A DNA stretch of 64,000 nt. Source: Clostridia bacterium (GTDB lineage: Bacteria; Bacillota; Clostridia; Oscillospirales; QAKW01). Made by a program: the position numbers and the translations under genes. Location: the NCBI GenBank assembly GCA_017464525.1, contig JAFTZM010000031.1, positions 1 through 64,000 of the forward strand. Reading direction: 5' to 3'. This document shows, piece after piece, positions 32,178-41,112 of this stretch (its first letter is position 1; every line of letters starts with the position of its first letter). The notes beneath the pieces were generated by a model. The model was not told where the DNA came from and searched no databases. It saw only the letters and a program-made list of their open reading frames with translations.

Positions 32178-34253
32178 ATGTTCAAAAAAGCCATTCCTGT
32201 ATGGGTGGAGCAAGGGCTCAACACCCATCTGGTTTTTTCCGCCGAGACCACGCTGGATGCCCCCGGGCTTCTGCGGCTGGCGGCTGCGGATTTCTACAAG
32301 CTATATATCAACGGTGAGATGGTGGGCTTTGGCCCCGCCCGCACCGCCGAGGGCTATGCCCGGGTGGATGAATATCCCCTGGCAGAGGGCAAAAACATCA
32401 TTACCGCCGAGGTGGCGGGCTATCGCTGCCGCTCCCTTTCCACCTGCTTTCAGAATTCCTTTTTCATTGCAGAGGTGGAGGCAGAAGATCAGGTACTCCT
32501 TTACACCGGGCGGGATTTTGATTGCTACCGCAACGACCGGCGGGTGCAAAAGGTAGAGCGATACTCGGTGCAGCGCCACTTTGGGGAGATCTATCATCTT
32601 TCCCCCGAGACCCTTCCCCCGGCTAAGGCCGAACAGGCAGAGGTAGATCTGCAGTTTATTCCCCGGCGGGTGCCCTTTGCAGATCTTTCCGTTACTGAAT
32701 GGAGCGAATATGCGATGCGGGGTGTTTTCCGCCCCGCCGAAAACCCCACCGGGCGCAAAAACGCCTATTCCTTCGCTGTGGACCGGGAGCCCGAATGGGG
32801 GTATTTCCCTGAAGAGGAGATCCAAGAGTTCCCCTTCCGCTGGGTGGGGGCTCAGGAGTTGGCCAAGACCGCCGGCGGCGGGAGCCTTCCCGCGGTGATC
32901 GGTGCAGGAGAATGGATGATGCTGGATCTCGGCCGGGTAGAGGTGGGCTTTTTGCGGATGACCGCCCGGGCCTCTGCCGATTCCGAGGTGATCCTTGCCT
33001 TCTGTGAGCTTTGCCCGGAGGACATTTTCCAATTAAGCACCATGAACGCCCAGACGGTGGTGCAATATAACATCAAAAGCGGCATGGAGGCGGCCTTAGA
33101 GACCTTTGAGCCCTATAGCTTCCGCAAGGCGGCGGTATTTGTGAAGAAGGGAAGCATCACCCTGAAGCAATTCGGCTTCCGCAACTTTGCCCGGGATCTC
33201 ACCGACCTGATCCCCCGCTCCTTCAAGGATCCGGAGCTGCAGAGCATCTATGAAGGCGCGGTGCGCACCTTTGCCCACAATGCAGTGGATCTTTTCACCG
33301 ATTGCCCCTCCCGGGAACGGGCCGGCTGGCTTTGCGATTCCTATTTTACCGGCCGGGCAGAGTATTTCCTTTTCGGCAAATGCCCCATCGAGGAGGCCTT
33401 TCTGGAAAACTTTGTGCTTTATAAAAATAGGGGGGAATTTCCCGAAGGGGTTCTGCCCATGGCCTACCCCGGCGATGGCCACGGCGTCCAGAAATACGGC
33501 GCCTTCAAGTTTATTCCTCAATGGGATATGTGGTATATTTTGGAGGTCTGCGAATACCTGACCCAGCGCAATCCCACCGCCGATCCGGAGACCTTCCGCC
33601 GCTCGGTGATGGGGATCCTGCACTTTTTAGAACAATATGAAAATGAGCTGGGACTTTTGGAAAAACTGCCCAGCTGGAATTTTGTGGAGTGGTCCAAGGC
33701 CAACGACTGGACCTGGGATGTCAACTACCCCACCAACTTCCTCTATGCCCAAGTATTAGAGGAGACCGGCAAGCTTTACGGCCTGCCGGAAAACCTCCGG
33801 AAGGCCGAGGCTCTCCGCAAGACCGCCATAGAGATGGCCTTTAACGGAGAGGTATTTGTGGACAATGCCCTCCGTACCGAGCAGGGACTGGAGAATACCC
33901 GCAATGTTTCGGAGGCGGGGCAGTATTACGCCGCCCTCTTTGGAAAAATCGATCTAAACAGCCCAAAATATGCTCAATTTAAGACAAATATCTACGATTC
34001 TATGGCAGATTTTCAGAAGAAAAACGAACATTTTGAACACTGCCCGGCCGATGCCTTTATCGGCCTTTACCTGCGGATGAATGTGCTACTGAACTTAGAG
34101 GATCCCAAGCTGATGGCCGAAAACCTCAAAGGCTTTTTCGGCGGAATGTGCGCCCTCACCGGCACCCTTTGGGAGTACAAGACCCCCACCCGCAGCCTGG
34201 ACCACGGCTTTGCCTCCTTCGCAGCGCTGACCCTGCCGCTGGCAGACCAATAA
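32178..34253 (+). CDS. GH78-like alpha-L-rhamnosidase
   Basis: 691 residues; AAGAGGTGA precedes ATG 32178. An N-terminal beta domain (LRLAAADFYKLYINGEMVGF) is followed by an (alpha/alpha)6 barrel with DCPSRERAGWLCDSYFTGRA, the GH78 signature loop, beginning near residue 375. The second region SWNFVEWSKANDWTWDVNYP also fits. No signal peptide, so it acts on imported rhamnosides such as plant glycosides. It follows the FAD oxidoreductase and ends at a strong terminator. It is somewhat shorter than typical GH78, so related six-hairpin families are possible. Confidence 0.82.
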   Translation: MFKKAIPVWVEQGLNTHLVFSAETTLDAPGLLRLAAADFYKLYINGEMVGFGPARTAEGYARVDEYPLAEGKNIITAEVAGYRCRSLSTCFQNSFFIAEVEAEDQVLLYTGRDFDCYRNDRRVQKVERYSVQRHFGEIYHLSPETLPPAKAEQAEVDLQFIPRRVPFADLSVTEWSEYAMRGVFRPAENPTGRKNAYSFAVDREPEWGYFPEEEIQEFPFRWVGAQELAKTAGGGSLPAVIGAGEWMMLDLGRVEVGFLRMTARASADSEVILAFCELCPEDIFQLSTMNAQTVVQYNIKSGMEAALETFEPYSFRKAAVFVKKGSITLKQFGFRNFARDLTDLIPRSFKDPELQSIYEGAVRTFAHNAVDLFTDCPSRERAGWLCDSYFTGRAEYFLFGKCPIEEAFLENFVLYKNRGEFPEGVLPMAYPGDGHGVQKYGAFKFIPQWDMWYILEVCEYLTQRNPTADPETFRRSVMGILHFLEQYENELGLLEKLPSWNFVEWSKANDWTWDVNYPTNFLYAQVLEETGKLYGLPENLRKAEALRKTAIEMAFNGEVFVDNALRTEQGLENTRNVSEAGQYYAALFGKIDLNSPKYAQFKTNIYDSMADFQKKNEHFEHCPADAFIGLYLRMNVLLNLEDPKLMAENLKGFFGGMCALTGTLWEYKTPTRSLDHGFASFAALTLPLADQ

Positions 34254-34283
34254 AGAAAGACCGCCCCAAGGCGGTCTTTCTTT
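34252..34283. terminator. Bidirectional terminator
   Basis: 14-bp stem (34252-34265 with 34270-34283), A-rich on the left and T-rich on the right. Confidence 0.85.
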
Positions 34284-34761
34284 ATTGGTAACTGATCTCC
34301 CGCACCACACCGATGGCCTTGGCATAGCCATTGCTGATGGCGTGGGAGGTGCCTGCCAGCAGTTCCTGGCTATCCACATGATAGCCATCCTGCAGGCGGA
34401 ACTGATCGGTGGTGACGGTGAGCAGGATATCATAGCGCATCACGTGCTCCACCAATCCCACCGAGCCATCCGGCAGGATCTGGGCGGTTTCAGCCGGGGT
34501 GACGGCCACCGCCGTAACGGTACCCAGCGCCACTCCATCCTCATAGAGGGTATCCCCCACCTGATAGGCGGTTGCATAGCATTCATCCAGCTTGACCATC
34601 TCCACCGTATAGGTGGCGGTCAACCGTTCCTCTTCCTTCACGCCGGGCATCAGCAGCCGGAAGGCCATGCCGATCACCCCGGCCAGCAGGATCAGCAGGA
34701 TCAGCAGATCAAAGAGATTCAGCTTGCCGAACAGCCAGCCCTTTTCATCCATCAGCTTCAT
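34282..34761 (-). CDS. DUF4330-domain protein, single N-terminal membrane helix
   Basis: 159 residues starting at ATG 34761, overlapping the preceding stop as ATGA. MDEKGWLFGKLNLFDLLILL followed by a hydrophobic stretch is the hallmark of DUF4330; the rest (TATYTVEMVKLDECYATAYQ and on) is a beta-rich domain likely outside the membrane. Function unknown. Last of three overlapped genes with a paralogue and an O-antigen-ligase-like protein, so probably a part of a surface polysaccharide system. Confidence 0.8.
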   Translation of the reverse strand: MKLMDEKGWLFGKLNLFDLLILLILLAGVIGMAFRLLMPGVKEEERLTATYTVEMVKLDECYATAYQVGDTLYEDGVALGTVTAVAVTPAETAQILPDGSVGLVEHVMRYDILLTVTTDQFRLQDGYHVDSQELLAGTSHAISNGYAKAIGVVREISYQ

Positions 34762-35231
34762 GCTGCCACCTCCTCAATATCCCACACAAACATCACCGAG
34801 CGGGTGGTATCGCTCTGGGGATAAAATTCCTGGCCGATATGGAAGGTCTCGCCGTTTACGGTGAACTCTCCATCGATGACCGCGCCCTGCACCCGGAGGG
34901 TCATCTCCACGGCGGAGGTTTCCGGATCCACCAACTTTACATAGCGGCCGTTGACCGGATCGTATTCCTCCGTGGCCTTTTCGATGGGCTTCAAGCCTGT
35001 GATAGTGCCCAGCACAGCGGCACGCTCCTGGAAATACATAGTGTCGCCGATCTTATAATAATCATATTCATCGTTGGTGGCCCGGTTGAACCGCAGGGTC
35101 ACCTCATATTCCTTGGTTGCCACGCCGGCGCCGGAATCCTTGGTAAAATACCACACCGCCGCCCCGGCCAGCGCCAGGATCAGCAGGCCGCAGATCACCG
35201 CATCCAGCCAGGTAAAACGTCTTTTAGCCAT
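34758..35231 (-). CDS. DUF4330-like membrane-anchored protein
   Basis: 157 residues from ATG 35231 (AGGAGAG upstream; the longer frame has none). One membrane helix (WLDAVICGLLILALAGAAVW) and then a beta-rich domain that resembles the downstream paralogue in length and layout (YEVTLRFNRATNDEYDYYKI, IGDTMYFQERAAVLGTITGL). It overlaps the ligase-like gene by 8 nt and the next gene by 4 nt. Confidence 0.72.
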   Translation of the reverse strand: MAKRRFTWLDAVICGLLILALAGAAVWYFTKDSGAGVATKEYEVTLRFNRATNDEYDYYKIGDTMYFQERAAVLGTITGLKPIEKATEEYDPVNGRYVKLVDPETSAVEMTLRVQGAVIDGEFTVNGETFHIGQEFYPQSDTTRSVMFVWDIEEVAA

Positions 35232-36993
35232 TTTGAACTCTCCTTTCCTGCAGCACCTCAACGGCTGCAAAGCCCAGCACGATCACGATCCAGAACAGCT
35301 GGAACACCCGATAATTATACCAGGTATAATCGAAGATACTCTGCACCAGCATTCCCCACATCACCGCACCGAAGCCGATCATCAGCATCCGATCCTGCCG
35401 GGGGAGCTTCAGCTGGCACCGCTTCATCCGGGTCTGGTAGAGGACCCAAAGGGCCACCAGATAGATCAGCCCCACGATGCCGAAGGACACCACCGACTGA
35501 AAAAACAGGCTATGGGAATGAACGGTGGTGACGCTGGTGAGGGCAAAATAGGGATAGATGGCGTTAAAGGCCCGCTCCCCGATACCCACGCCGCTGAACC
35601 AATAGCGGGTAAACATCAGCAGGGTACCCACATAGATCATCAGCCGATAGTTGGTGGAGGTATCGCTCAGATTGCCGATACTCAGGATCCGGGAAGTGAC
35701 GCTTTCCGGCATCAGCAGGATCGCCAGGGGAATCCCCACGGCGGCGATGCCCGCCATCCATTTTTTACTGAAATTCCATAAAAAGACCACCGCCGTAAGG
35801 GCGATTCCCACATAGCAGCCCCGGGAATAGGTGAGGATCATATTGACCATCAAAACCCCGTCCACCGCCAGCAGCAGCCATCGCTTCCAGCCCTTCAGGT
35901 GGAGGGCCAGCCCGGCGATCAGGGGAATCGTCAGCAGCAGGAACTCCCCGTAAACATTGGGATTGGCGAAGGTGCTGTATACCCGGAGCTGAATGGAATC
36001 CTCAAAAAGTGCCGTATCGGTCCAGGTGGTATCGGTCATGCCGGAAAGGTATTGGAACAGGCCGTAGCCTCCGCTGACCGCCGCCCCGGCAGTAAGAGAA
36101 ACCAACGCCGCATAAAGCTTTTTGCGGTCGGTAATGATCCGCCGCAGGAAGGGCACGCAGAGAAACAGCCCCAGCCACATGGCAATGACCTTTAAGGAAT
36201 CTGCCCGGTGAAAAGAAAACAGCGTAGAGATCACGCAGAGCACCGGAAAGACCAGCAACAGGAGATCCAGCCCGTCGATCCTTCTGCCGGGATGCCCGCC
36301 GAAGGCCCGGGCCAGGAAATAGCTGACCGCCACATAGCAGCTCAGCACCCAACAGATGCCGGTACCGCAGACTGGCAGCAACGCCAGCAGCAGGCAGACC
36401 GCACCAATGGGAGGAAGACGGAAGGCCAAAGGAAGGAGCGCCGGGACTATGGCCGCCAGACAGCCGTAGGTCACCCCGGCATACCAGCCCACGCAGCCGC
36501 CCAAGAGGCCGCAGAGCCCCAAATAGATCAAAACAGACCCTTTGGCAGCCCCGGCGGGGAGGGGAAGAAGCCGCCCTAAAAGAGAGCCGCGGATCCACCC
36601 ACCCAGCGTTCCCCGACGGGTGAAAAGGATCACACAAAGCCCCAGAGCCATCAGCAACCCGCCGGCTACAGCCCAGCGGCCGCCCACCGCCATCCGCACC
36701 GCCAAAATGCCCAGAAGCGGGGCCAGCAGCCCCAGAGAGCCGGAAAGCGGCGCAGCGCAAAGATTGCCCCAATAATCGTACAGCCAACCTATGATACCGC
36801 TGCGGGAAAGCCCCCGCACCGCCGCCTCTGCCGGATGCCTGCGGTTCATGGCCTCTGCCAGACCGGAGGTCTCCATGGCATTGCCCGGCAGACGCCTGCC
36901 CCAAAAAAGGCTATGGGCCGCTGTGGCTTTTATTTTTTCTGCACTTCGGCGGAAAAAGCGGATCACCGCACTGCCGCCTAAGAAATCGGTCAT
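35224..36993 (-). CDS. O-antigen ligase/polymerase-family membrane protein
   Basis: 589 residues, AAAGGAGGT before ATG 36993. About twelve hydrophobic segments and the Wzy/WaaL-type loop region ending in SVTTVHSHSLFFQSVVSFGI, where the conserved His sits. A cytoplasmic N-terminal stretch of about 60 residues is unusual. Family members join lipid-linked glycans at the outer face of the membrane; in a Gram-positive the product would be a capsule or wall glycan. It leads the three-gene unit with the DUF4330-type proteins. Confidence 0.85.
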   Translation of the reverse strand: MTDFLGGSAVIRFFRRSAEKIKATAAHSLFWGRRLPGNAMETSGLAEAMNRRHPAEAAVRGLSRSGIIGWLYDYWGNLCAAPLSGSLGLLAPLLGILAVRMAVGGRWAVAGGLLMALGLCVILFTRRGTLGGWIRGSLLGRLLPLPAGAAKGSVLIYLGLCGLLGGCVGWYAGVTYGCLAAIVPALLPLAFRLPPIGAVCLLLALLPVCGTGICWVLSCYVAVSYFLARAFGGHPGRRIDGLDLLLLVFPVLCVISTLFSFHRADSLKVIAMWLGLFLCVPFLRRIITDRKKLYAALVSLTAGAAVSGGYGLFQYLSGMTDTTWTDTALFEDSIQLRVYSTFANPNVYGEFLLLTIPLIAGLALHLKGWKRWLLLAVDGVLMVNMILTYSRGCYVGIALTAVVFLWNFSKKWMAGIAAVGIPLAILLMPESVTSRILSIGNLSDTSTNYRLMIYVGTLLMFTRYWFSGVGIGERAFNAIYPYFALTSVTTVHSHSLFFQSVVSFGIVGLIYLVALWVLYQTRMKRCQLKLPRQDRMLMIGFGAVMWGMLVQSIFDYTWYNYRVFQLFWIVIVLGFAAVEVLQERRVQNG

Positions 36994-37012
36994 GACCCGA
37001 CCTCCTTTACTT

Positions 37013-37288
37013 TAGCCAAAGCATTGATACTTGAACCGGATTTTGGAACACGTATTTTCCGCTGAGGCTTTGTTGAAATACTCGCAAATCCGCCAGGATT
37101 TGCTCCGTTTTGCGCCGCGCCCACCGAAAAATCCGTTGTTCCAAAATTCTACGACCTGAAAGGCGCGGTTTTTTGAATGATTTTTGGTAAAGCGGAGCCA
37201 ATAAGGCTGGCGCCTATTGGTGACAATGAGCCGAAAAGCATCGAAAAACCGCCCTTTCAGGCCGATTCAAGTTTCAATGCTTTGGCTA
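37013..37288. mobile_element. 276-bp element with 22-bp terminal inverted repeats
   Basis: The ends AGCCAAAGCATTGATACTTG (from 37014) and its inverted partner (ending 37287) match in 21 of 22 positions over 37014-37035 and 37266-37287. No transposase is inside; short open frames on either strand have no ribosome site. It fills the 356-nt gap between the M23 peptidase and the ligase-like gene. Looks like a MITE-type element. Confidence 0.7.
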
Positions 37289-37314
37289 ATGTTATTATTT
37301 TACCATAATTCTAT

Positions 37315-37351
37315 AAAAAATCAAGCCATCCCCCGGATGGCTTGATTTTTT
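37315..37351 (-). terminator. Terminator of the M23 peptidase gene
   Basis: Stem AATCAAGCCATCC paired with its complement, then a T run on the minus strand. Confidence 0.8.
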
Positions 37352-38951
37352 AGATATATCGCATGGGATTGACCGGCGAGCCGTTGATCCGCAATTCGAA
37401 ATGCAGATGGGGGCCGGTACTGTTTCCGGTGGAGCCGATGCGGCCGATCTGCTGGCCCTGGCTCACATAATCGCCCACCGAAACTGTTTTTGCGCTCATA
37501 TGGGCATACCAGGTCTCATAGCCGTTGCTGTGGCGGATCTTGACCATAATGCCGTAGCCACCGGACCAGCCGGCCTGGATCACGGTGCCGCCTGCAGAGG
37601 CATAGATGGGTTTTCCATAAGCCCCGCTCATGGTGAGATCCACCCCCACATGGCCCCGGTAGCCGCCGTAGGCGCAGGAGGTATAGCCGCCGTTAATGGG
37701 GCGGATAAAGGCACCGGAGCCTGCCAAGGAGGAATAGGAGCTGGGGTAGGCCTTGGTGCCCACATAAAGCTCCCGGGTGACCGGTTCCTTGGTGACCACG
37801 GAGGAAATGATATTGGTGGCCGTCTTGACACCATCCACATAGGTGACCTCGGCGGTGATAGTCTTACTGCCTTTCTTACCGGCAGTCTTCACCTTGGTCT
37901 GATTGACATACAGATCCTCACTCTTGATACGGGTGGTGGAATAATCGATCTCTTCATCATAGGTGATGGTACGCACCACCTTCACCCCCAGATACACATC
38001 GGGAGTAGAGATCAGCAACTTTCTGCCGGGGATCAGCCGGCGTTCGTCCAGCTCGGGGTTCAAATAATAAAGCATCTGCCGGGAAACGCCGGTCTTTTCC
38101 ACGATATCGCTGAGGTAATCATCCTCTTCGATGGTATAATAACGGGGATTTGTGGAGCCCTCAAAGAGCGCCCGCAGCTCCTCCACCGACTTCATGGCGC
38201 CGGGGGAGAAGAGGCCGGTACGCACCTCCACATTGCTTACAAACTCGATCCGTTCATTTTCTGCCCCGGTCTCGTAGGGGGCCTTCAGCTCATTCAGCAC
38301 CGTTTCGATGGTGGAGCGATCCTCGGCGGCGGCGATCAGGGTGCCGTCCACATACAGGCCGTAGTGGTTGCCGATCTCCTCGGTGACCGCACGGTAGACC
38401 TGCGCATAGAGGTTTTCCTCATCGGCCATCTTATTCTTTTTCACAAAAACGAACTTATATTGGGGGGCGGTATACATGGTATAGTTTTCGCCCAGCGTCT
38501 CTGCCAGGTTTTTCTCCACCGAAAGAACGGCGCCGGAAAATTCCTGCTCATTCTGCACATAGGAGACCACCTCATCATCGATGCTGACCTCCAGCGCAAT
38601 GGTATAATTCCGGAACAGCACCAGCAGAGTGATCACCGCAATGGCGCTGAACACCGGCGCCCAATAGCAGAAATCGGTGACGATACTATGGGCCGCCCAC
38701 ACCGCCAGCCGGATGGTATGGGTATACAGCCACACCGTCACCCGCATGATCCATTCGCCCACAGCGCAGATGGCATTAAAGATATTTTTGGGGGTGCACT
38801 TTCTTAAAAACCGCAGCAGCGGCAGCAAAGCAATTTTGAAAAGCTTCACAAAGATCGATTCGATCACCCAGCCGGTCTTATAAATAAAGCGGCCGATCTG
38901 ATAGATCACTGTAAACAACAGGATCAAAATACTTTTCATGGTCTTGCTCAT
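37350..38951 (-). CDS. Membrane-anchored M23 peptidase with LysM and G5 domains
   Basis: 533 residues from ATG 38951 (AAAGGAGGTG upstream). The first about 110 residues hold amphipathic stretches and a membrane helix (VFSAIAVITLLVLF). Then come an uncharacterised region, LysM (YYTIEEDDYLSDIVEKTGVS to GRKLLIS), G5 (VVRTITYDEEIDYSTTRIKS onward) and a C-terminal peptidase M23 with zinc residues in GHVGVDLT and PHLHFELR. It should cut peptidoglycan cross-links at the cell surface. The promoter has a WalR-type box, fitting a wall hydrolase. Confidence 0.92.
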   Translation of the reverse strand: MSKTMKSILILLFTVIYQIGRFIYKTGWVIESIFVKLFKIALLPLLRFLRKCTPKNIFNAICAVGEWIMRVTVWLYTHTIRLAVWAAHSIVTDFCYWAPVFSAIAVITLLVLFRNYTIALEVSIDDEVVSYVQNEQEFSGAVLSVEKNLAETLGENYTMYTAPQYKFVFVKKNKMADEENLYAQVYRAVTEEIGNHYGLYVDGTLIAAAEDRSTIETVLNELKAPYETGAENERIEFVSNVEVRTGLFSPGAMKSVEELRALFEGSTNPRYYTIEEDDYLSDIVEKTGVSRQMLYYLNPELDERRLIPGRKLLISTPDVYLGVKVVRTITYDEEIDYSTTRIKSEDLYVNQTKVKTAGKKGSKTITAEVTYVDGVKTATNIISSVVTKEPVTRELYVGTKAYPSSYSSLAGSGAFIRPINGGYTSCAYGGYRGHVGVDLTMSGAYGKPIYASAGGTVIQAGWSGGYGIMVKIRHSNGYETWYAHMSAKTVSVGDYVSQGQQIGRIGSTGNSTGPHLHFELRINGSPVNPMRYI

Positions 38952-38974
38952 CAAGGGCACCTCCTTTCAAAATA

Positions 38975-38991
38975 GTTACAAAATGGTTACA
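38975..38991 (-). promoter_or_regulatory. WalR-type box before the M23 peptidase gene
   Basis: On the minus strand TGTAAC-CATTT-TGTAAC matches the WalR consensus TGTWAH-N5-TGTWAH. It lies just downstream of the predicted transcription start, where binding would repress. A 9-bp inverted repeat (38972-38980 with 38995-39003) overlaps it. Confidence 0.55.
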
Positions 38992-39001
38992 TTCTGTAAC
39001 T

Positions 39002-39030
39002 ATTCTACATCTAATTCCTGCATTTGTCAA
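39002..39030 (-). promoter_or_regulatory. Promoter of the M23 peptidase gene
   Basis: TTGACA (39025-39030) and TAGAAT (39002-39007) on the minus strand with a 17-nt spacer. Confidence 0.8.
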
Positions 39031-39129
39031 CGGGAAAATTTTGAGAATAGCGCAGGAACCCCCATTTGACCACAATATTTGGTGTTTTTTTATCATTTGT
39101 TTATAAAAAAATCTTCTTTATATATAATA

Positions 39130-39159
39130 AAGCCCGCAATGCTGACGCATTGCGGGCTT
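39130..39159 (-). terminator. prmC terminator
   Basis: 13-bp perfect stem with loop TGAC. The core CCCGCAATGCTGACGCATT recurs inside the 59776-59954 element. Confidence 0.8.
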
Positions 39160-39163
39160 CGCT

Positions 39164-40009
39164 TTATTTCTTTGCAGTAACGTAGCGGGGGAGGCCGGAA
39201 AGGTCGTGGTGCAAGGCGGCGCCGGGGAAGGTCTGGGCAAAGATAGTCTGCACCTCTTTGCCGGTATCCTCGCCGGTCTCCACCAGCATTTCGCCGCCGG
39301 GAACCAGCAGCTTGCTCCACTCCCCGGCCAGGGCACGGTAATAGAGCAGGCCGTCGGGGCCGCCGTCCAGCGCCAGCTCCGGCTCCTGCTGCACCTCCGC
39401 CTGCAGACCGGCCAGATCCTCCGATTTAATATAGGGAGGGTTGCTGACGATAACATCAAAATGCATCTTCTCCATAAAGAAGGGAACCCCCTGCAGGATA
39501 TCCCACCGCTCGATCTTGACCTCGGCCTCCAGCTCGGCGGCGTTTTTCCTGGCCACCTTCAGGGCCAGCTCGCTGACATCCACCAGCAGGACCTCGGCCT
39601 GAGGCAGCAGTTTTTTAATAGCGATCCCGATACAACCGCTGCCGGTGCAAAGATCCAGCACCTTTACCGGCCGATCCTGATAATGCTCCGCCACATATTC
39701 CACCAGCCATTCGGTCTCGGAGCGGGGGATCAGCACATCGGGATTAACGATAAAGGGAAGGCCCATAAACTCCCAGCTTCCCAGAATATGCTGGAGGGGC
39801 TTACGGTCCCCCCGCTGGCGGATATCCTCCCAATAGGCCAGCACGGTCTCATCGGGATATTCTTCCTCGCCGGCCAGCAGGATCTGGGCACGGTTCACGC
39901 CGAAATGCTTATTCAGGATGCAATAGGCATCGCTGCGATAGTCCTCGATGCCTCGCTCCTTCAGTACGATCTCGCCCTGGCGCAGAATGTCTCTTAATTT
40001 TGCTCGCAT
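39164..40009 (-). CDS. prmC: Release factor glutamine methyltransferase PrmC
   Basis: 281 residues, AAGGAAG before ATG 40009. The N-terminal helical domain is followed by a SAM-binding fold, VKVLDLCTGSGCIGIAIKKL, and the catalytic NPPY (Asn190-Tyr193). It methylates the GGQ glutamine of release factors RF1/RF2 in the cytoplasm. It overlaps the DUF1385 gene by 16 nt, a common clostridial arrangement in which rpmE and prfA lie close by; here they are outside the pair. Normal length. Confidence 0.93.
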   Translation of the reverse strand: MRAKLRDILRQGEIVLKERGIEDYRSDAYCILNKHFGVNRAQILLAGEEEYPDETVLAYWEDIRQRGDRKPLQHILGSWEFMGLPFIVNPDVLIPRSETEWLVEYVAEHYQDRPVKVLDLCTGSGCIGIAIKKLLPQAEVLLVDVSELALKVARKNAAELEAEVKIERWDILQGVPFFMEKMHFDVIVSNPPYIKSEDLAGLQAEVQQEPELALDGGPDGLLYYRALAGEWSKLLVPGGEMLVETGEDTGKEVQTIFAQTFPGAALHHDLSGLPRYVTAKK

Positions 40010-40986
40010 TTTTCTTCCTTATCCTTTATGTAATTCGCTTCTTCATCCACAATGATCTCCTTATCCAAAGGATAATCATGGAGTACGCCCTTCAGGGCTG
40101 CCAGCGCCACCGCCAATTGCTTTTCATCCGGCTCCTTGGTGGTGATCAGCTGGAACCACTTGCCGGGGGCAGAGATGATGCGGGTGAGCAGATTATCATG
40201 CTTGCCCGCATAGCGGATAAACTCATAGGCCACCCCCATGATCAGGGGAACAAACGCCATCTTGATGAGGGTACGCACCAGCCGGTTGCCCCAAGGCAGA
40301 AACATGGCCACCACGATACTGATCAGCAGGGTAAAGAACATAAAGGAGGTACCGCAGCGGGGATGGAGCCGCTTGCACTTTTTGGCATTTGCGGGGGTCA
40401 GCTCCTGCTGCGCCTCATAGCAGAAGATGGACTTATGCTCGCCGCCGTGGTACTGGAAGGTACGGCGCATATCCGGCATCAGGGAGACCAGCAGCAGATA
40501 GGCCAGAAAGACGGCGATCTTGATCAGCCCTTCCACCACCGCCTTCAGAACAGGATGGGCCCATGCCATAGCCCAGCCGGTAAAGAGGGCCGGCAGATAC
40601 ATAAAGAGGAACAGAGAGAGCAGCAGACCCAAAATCAGCGCCACCACGCCGATGACGGCCATGCCGGCCTTGCCAAAGAGCTTTTCGGCGATCTGATCGG
40701 CCTTGCTAGGCTCCTCCGGCTCCTCGATCCCCTCGATGGAAACATCGGCAGAATACATCAGGCACTTATAGCTGAGCATCATCGATTTGATAAAACTGAT
40801 TACTCCACGTAATATAGGAATTTTATTATACCAACTGTTTTTGGCATTGATGGTTTCCACCTTCATCTGGATGGTTCCATCGGCACGGCGAACGGCGATG
40901 GCCAGGCGATCGTTGCCCCGCATCATGACCCCTTCGATGAGGGCGCTGCCGCCGATGCTGGTATATTTTGCTTCGTTTTTACTCAT
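39994..40986 (-). CDS. DUF1385 membrane protein
   Basis: 330 residues from ATG 40986 (GAGGTGTGATAACT upstream). GGSALIEGVMMRGNDRLAIA opens the family, followed by several membrane helices, QYHGGEHKSIFCYEA (conserved His/Glu loop) and LHPRCGTSFMFF. Function is unknown though it is widely linked to prmC and prfA in Firmicutes, as here. Confidence 0.9.
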   Translation of the reverse strand: MSKNEAKYTSIGGSALIEGVMMRGNDRLAIAVRRADGTIQMKVETINAKNSWYNKIPILRGVISFIKSMMLSYKCLMYSADVSIEGIEEPEEPSKADQIAEKLFGKAGMAVIGVVALILGLLLSLFLFMYLPALFTGWAMAWAHPVLKAVVEGLIKIAVFLAYLLLVSLMPDMRRTFQYHGGEHKSIFCYEAQQELTPANAKKCKRLHPRCGTSFMFFTLLISIVVAMFLPWGNRLVRTLIKMAFVPLIMGVAYEFIRYAGKHDNLLTRIISAPGKWFQLITTKEPDEKQLAVALAALKGVLHDYPLDKEIIVDEEANYIKDKEEKCEQN

Positions 40987-41008
40987 AGTTATCACACCTC
41001 ATTAAAAA

Positions 41009-41037
41009 ATGATACCATAACTTGCAAAAGATATCAA
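41009..41037 (-). promoter_or_regulatory. Promoter of the DUF1385-prmC pair
   Basis: TTGATA (41032-41037) and TATCAT (41009-41014) on the minus strand, 17-nt spacer. Confidence 0.6.
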
Positions 41038-41050
41038 CCTAATTTTTATA

Positions 41051-41079
41051 TTGTAAAAGTAAACATTTTATGATATAAT
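41051..41079 (+). promoter_or_regulatory. Promoter of the lipoprotein-lexA-rsmA unit
   Basis: TTGTAA (41051-41056), 17-nt spacer, TATAAT (41074-41079). Confidence 0.7.
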
Positions 41080-41112
41080 GTATTTAATTATGAGTAAAAG
41101 GAGTTTTCTCCC

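Noticed and set aside
37007..37201. 64-codon minus-strand frame inside the 276-bp element
   Set aside because: No ribosome site; it runs through the left inverted repeat and has no features of an expressed protein.
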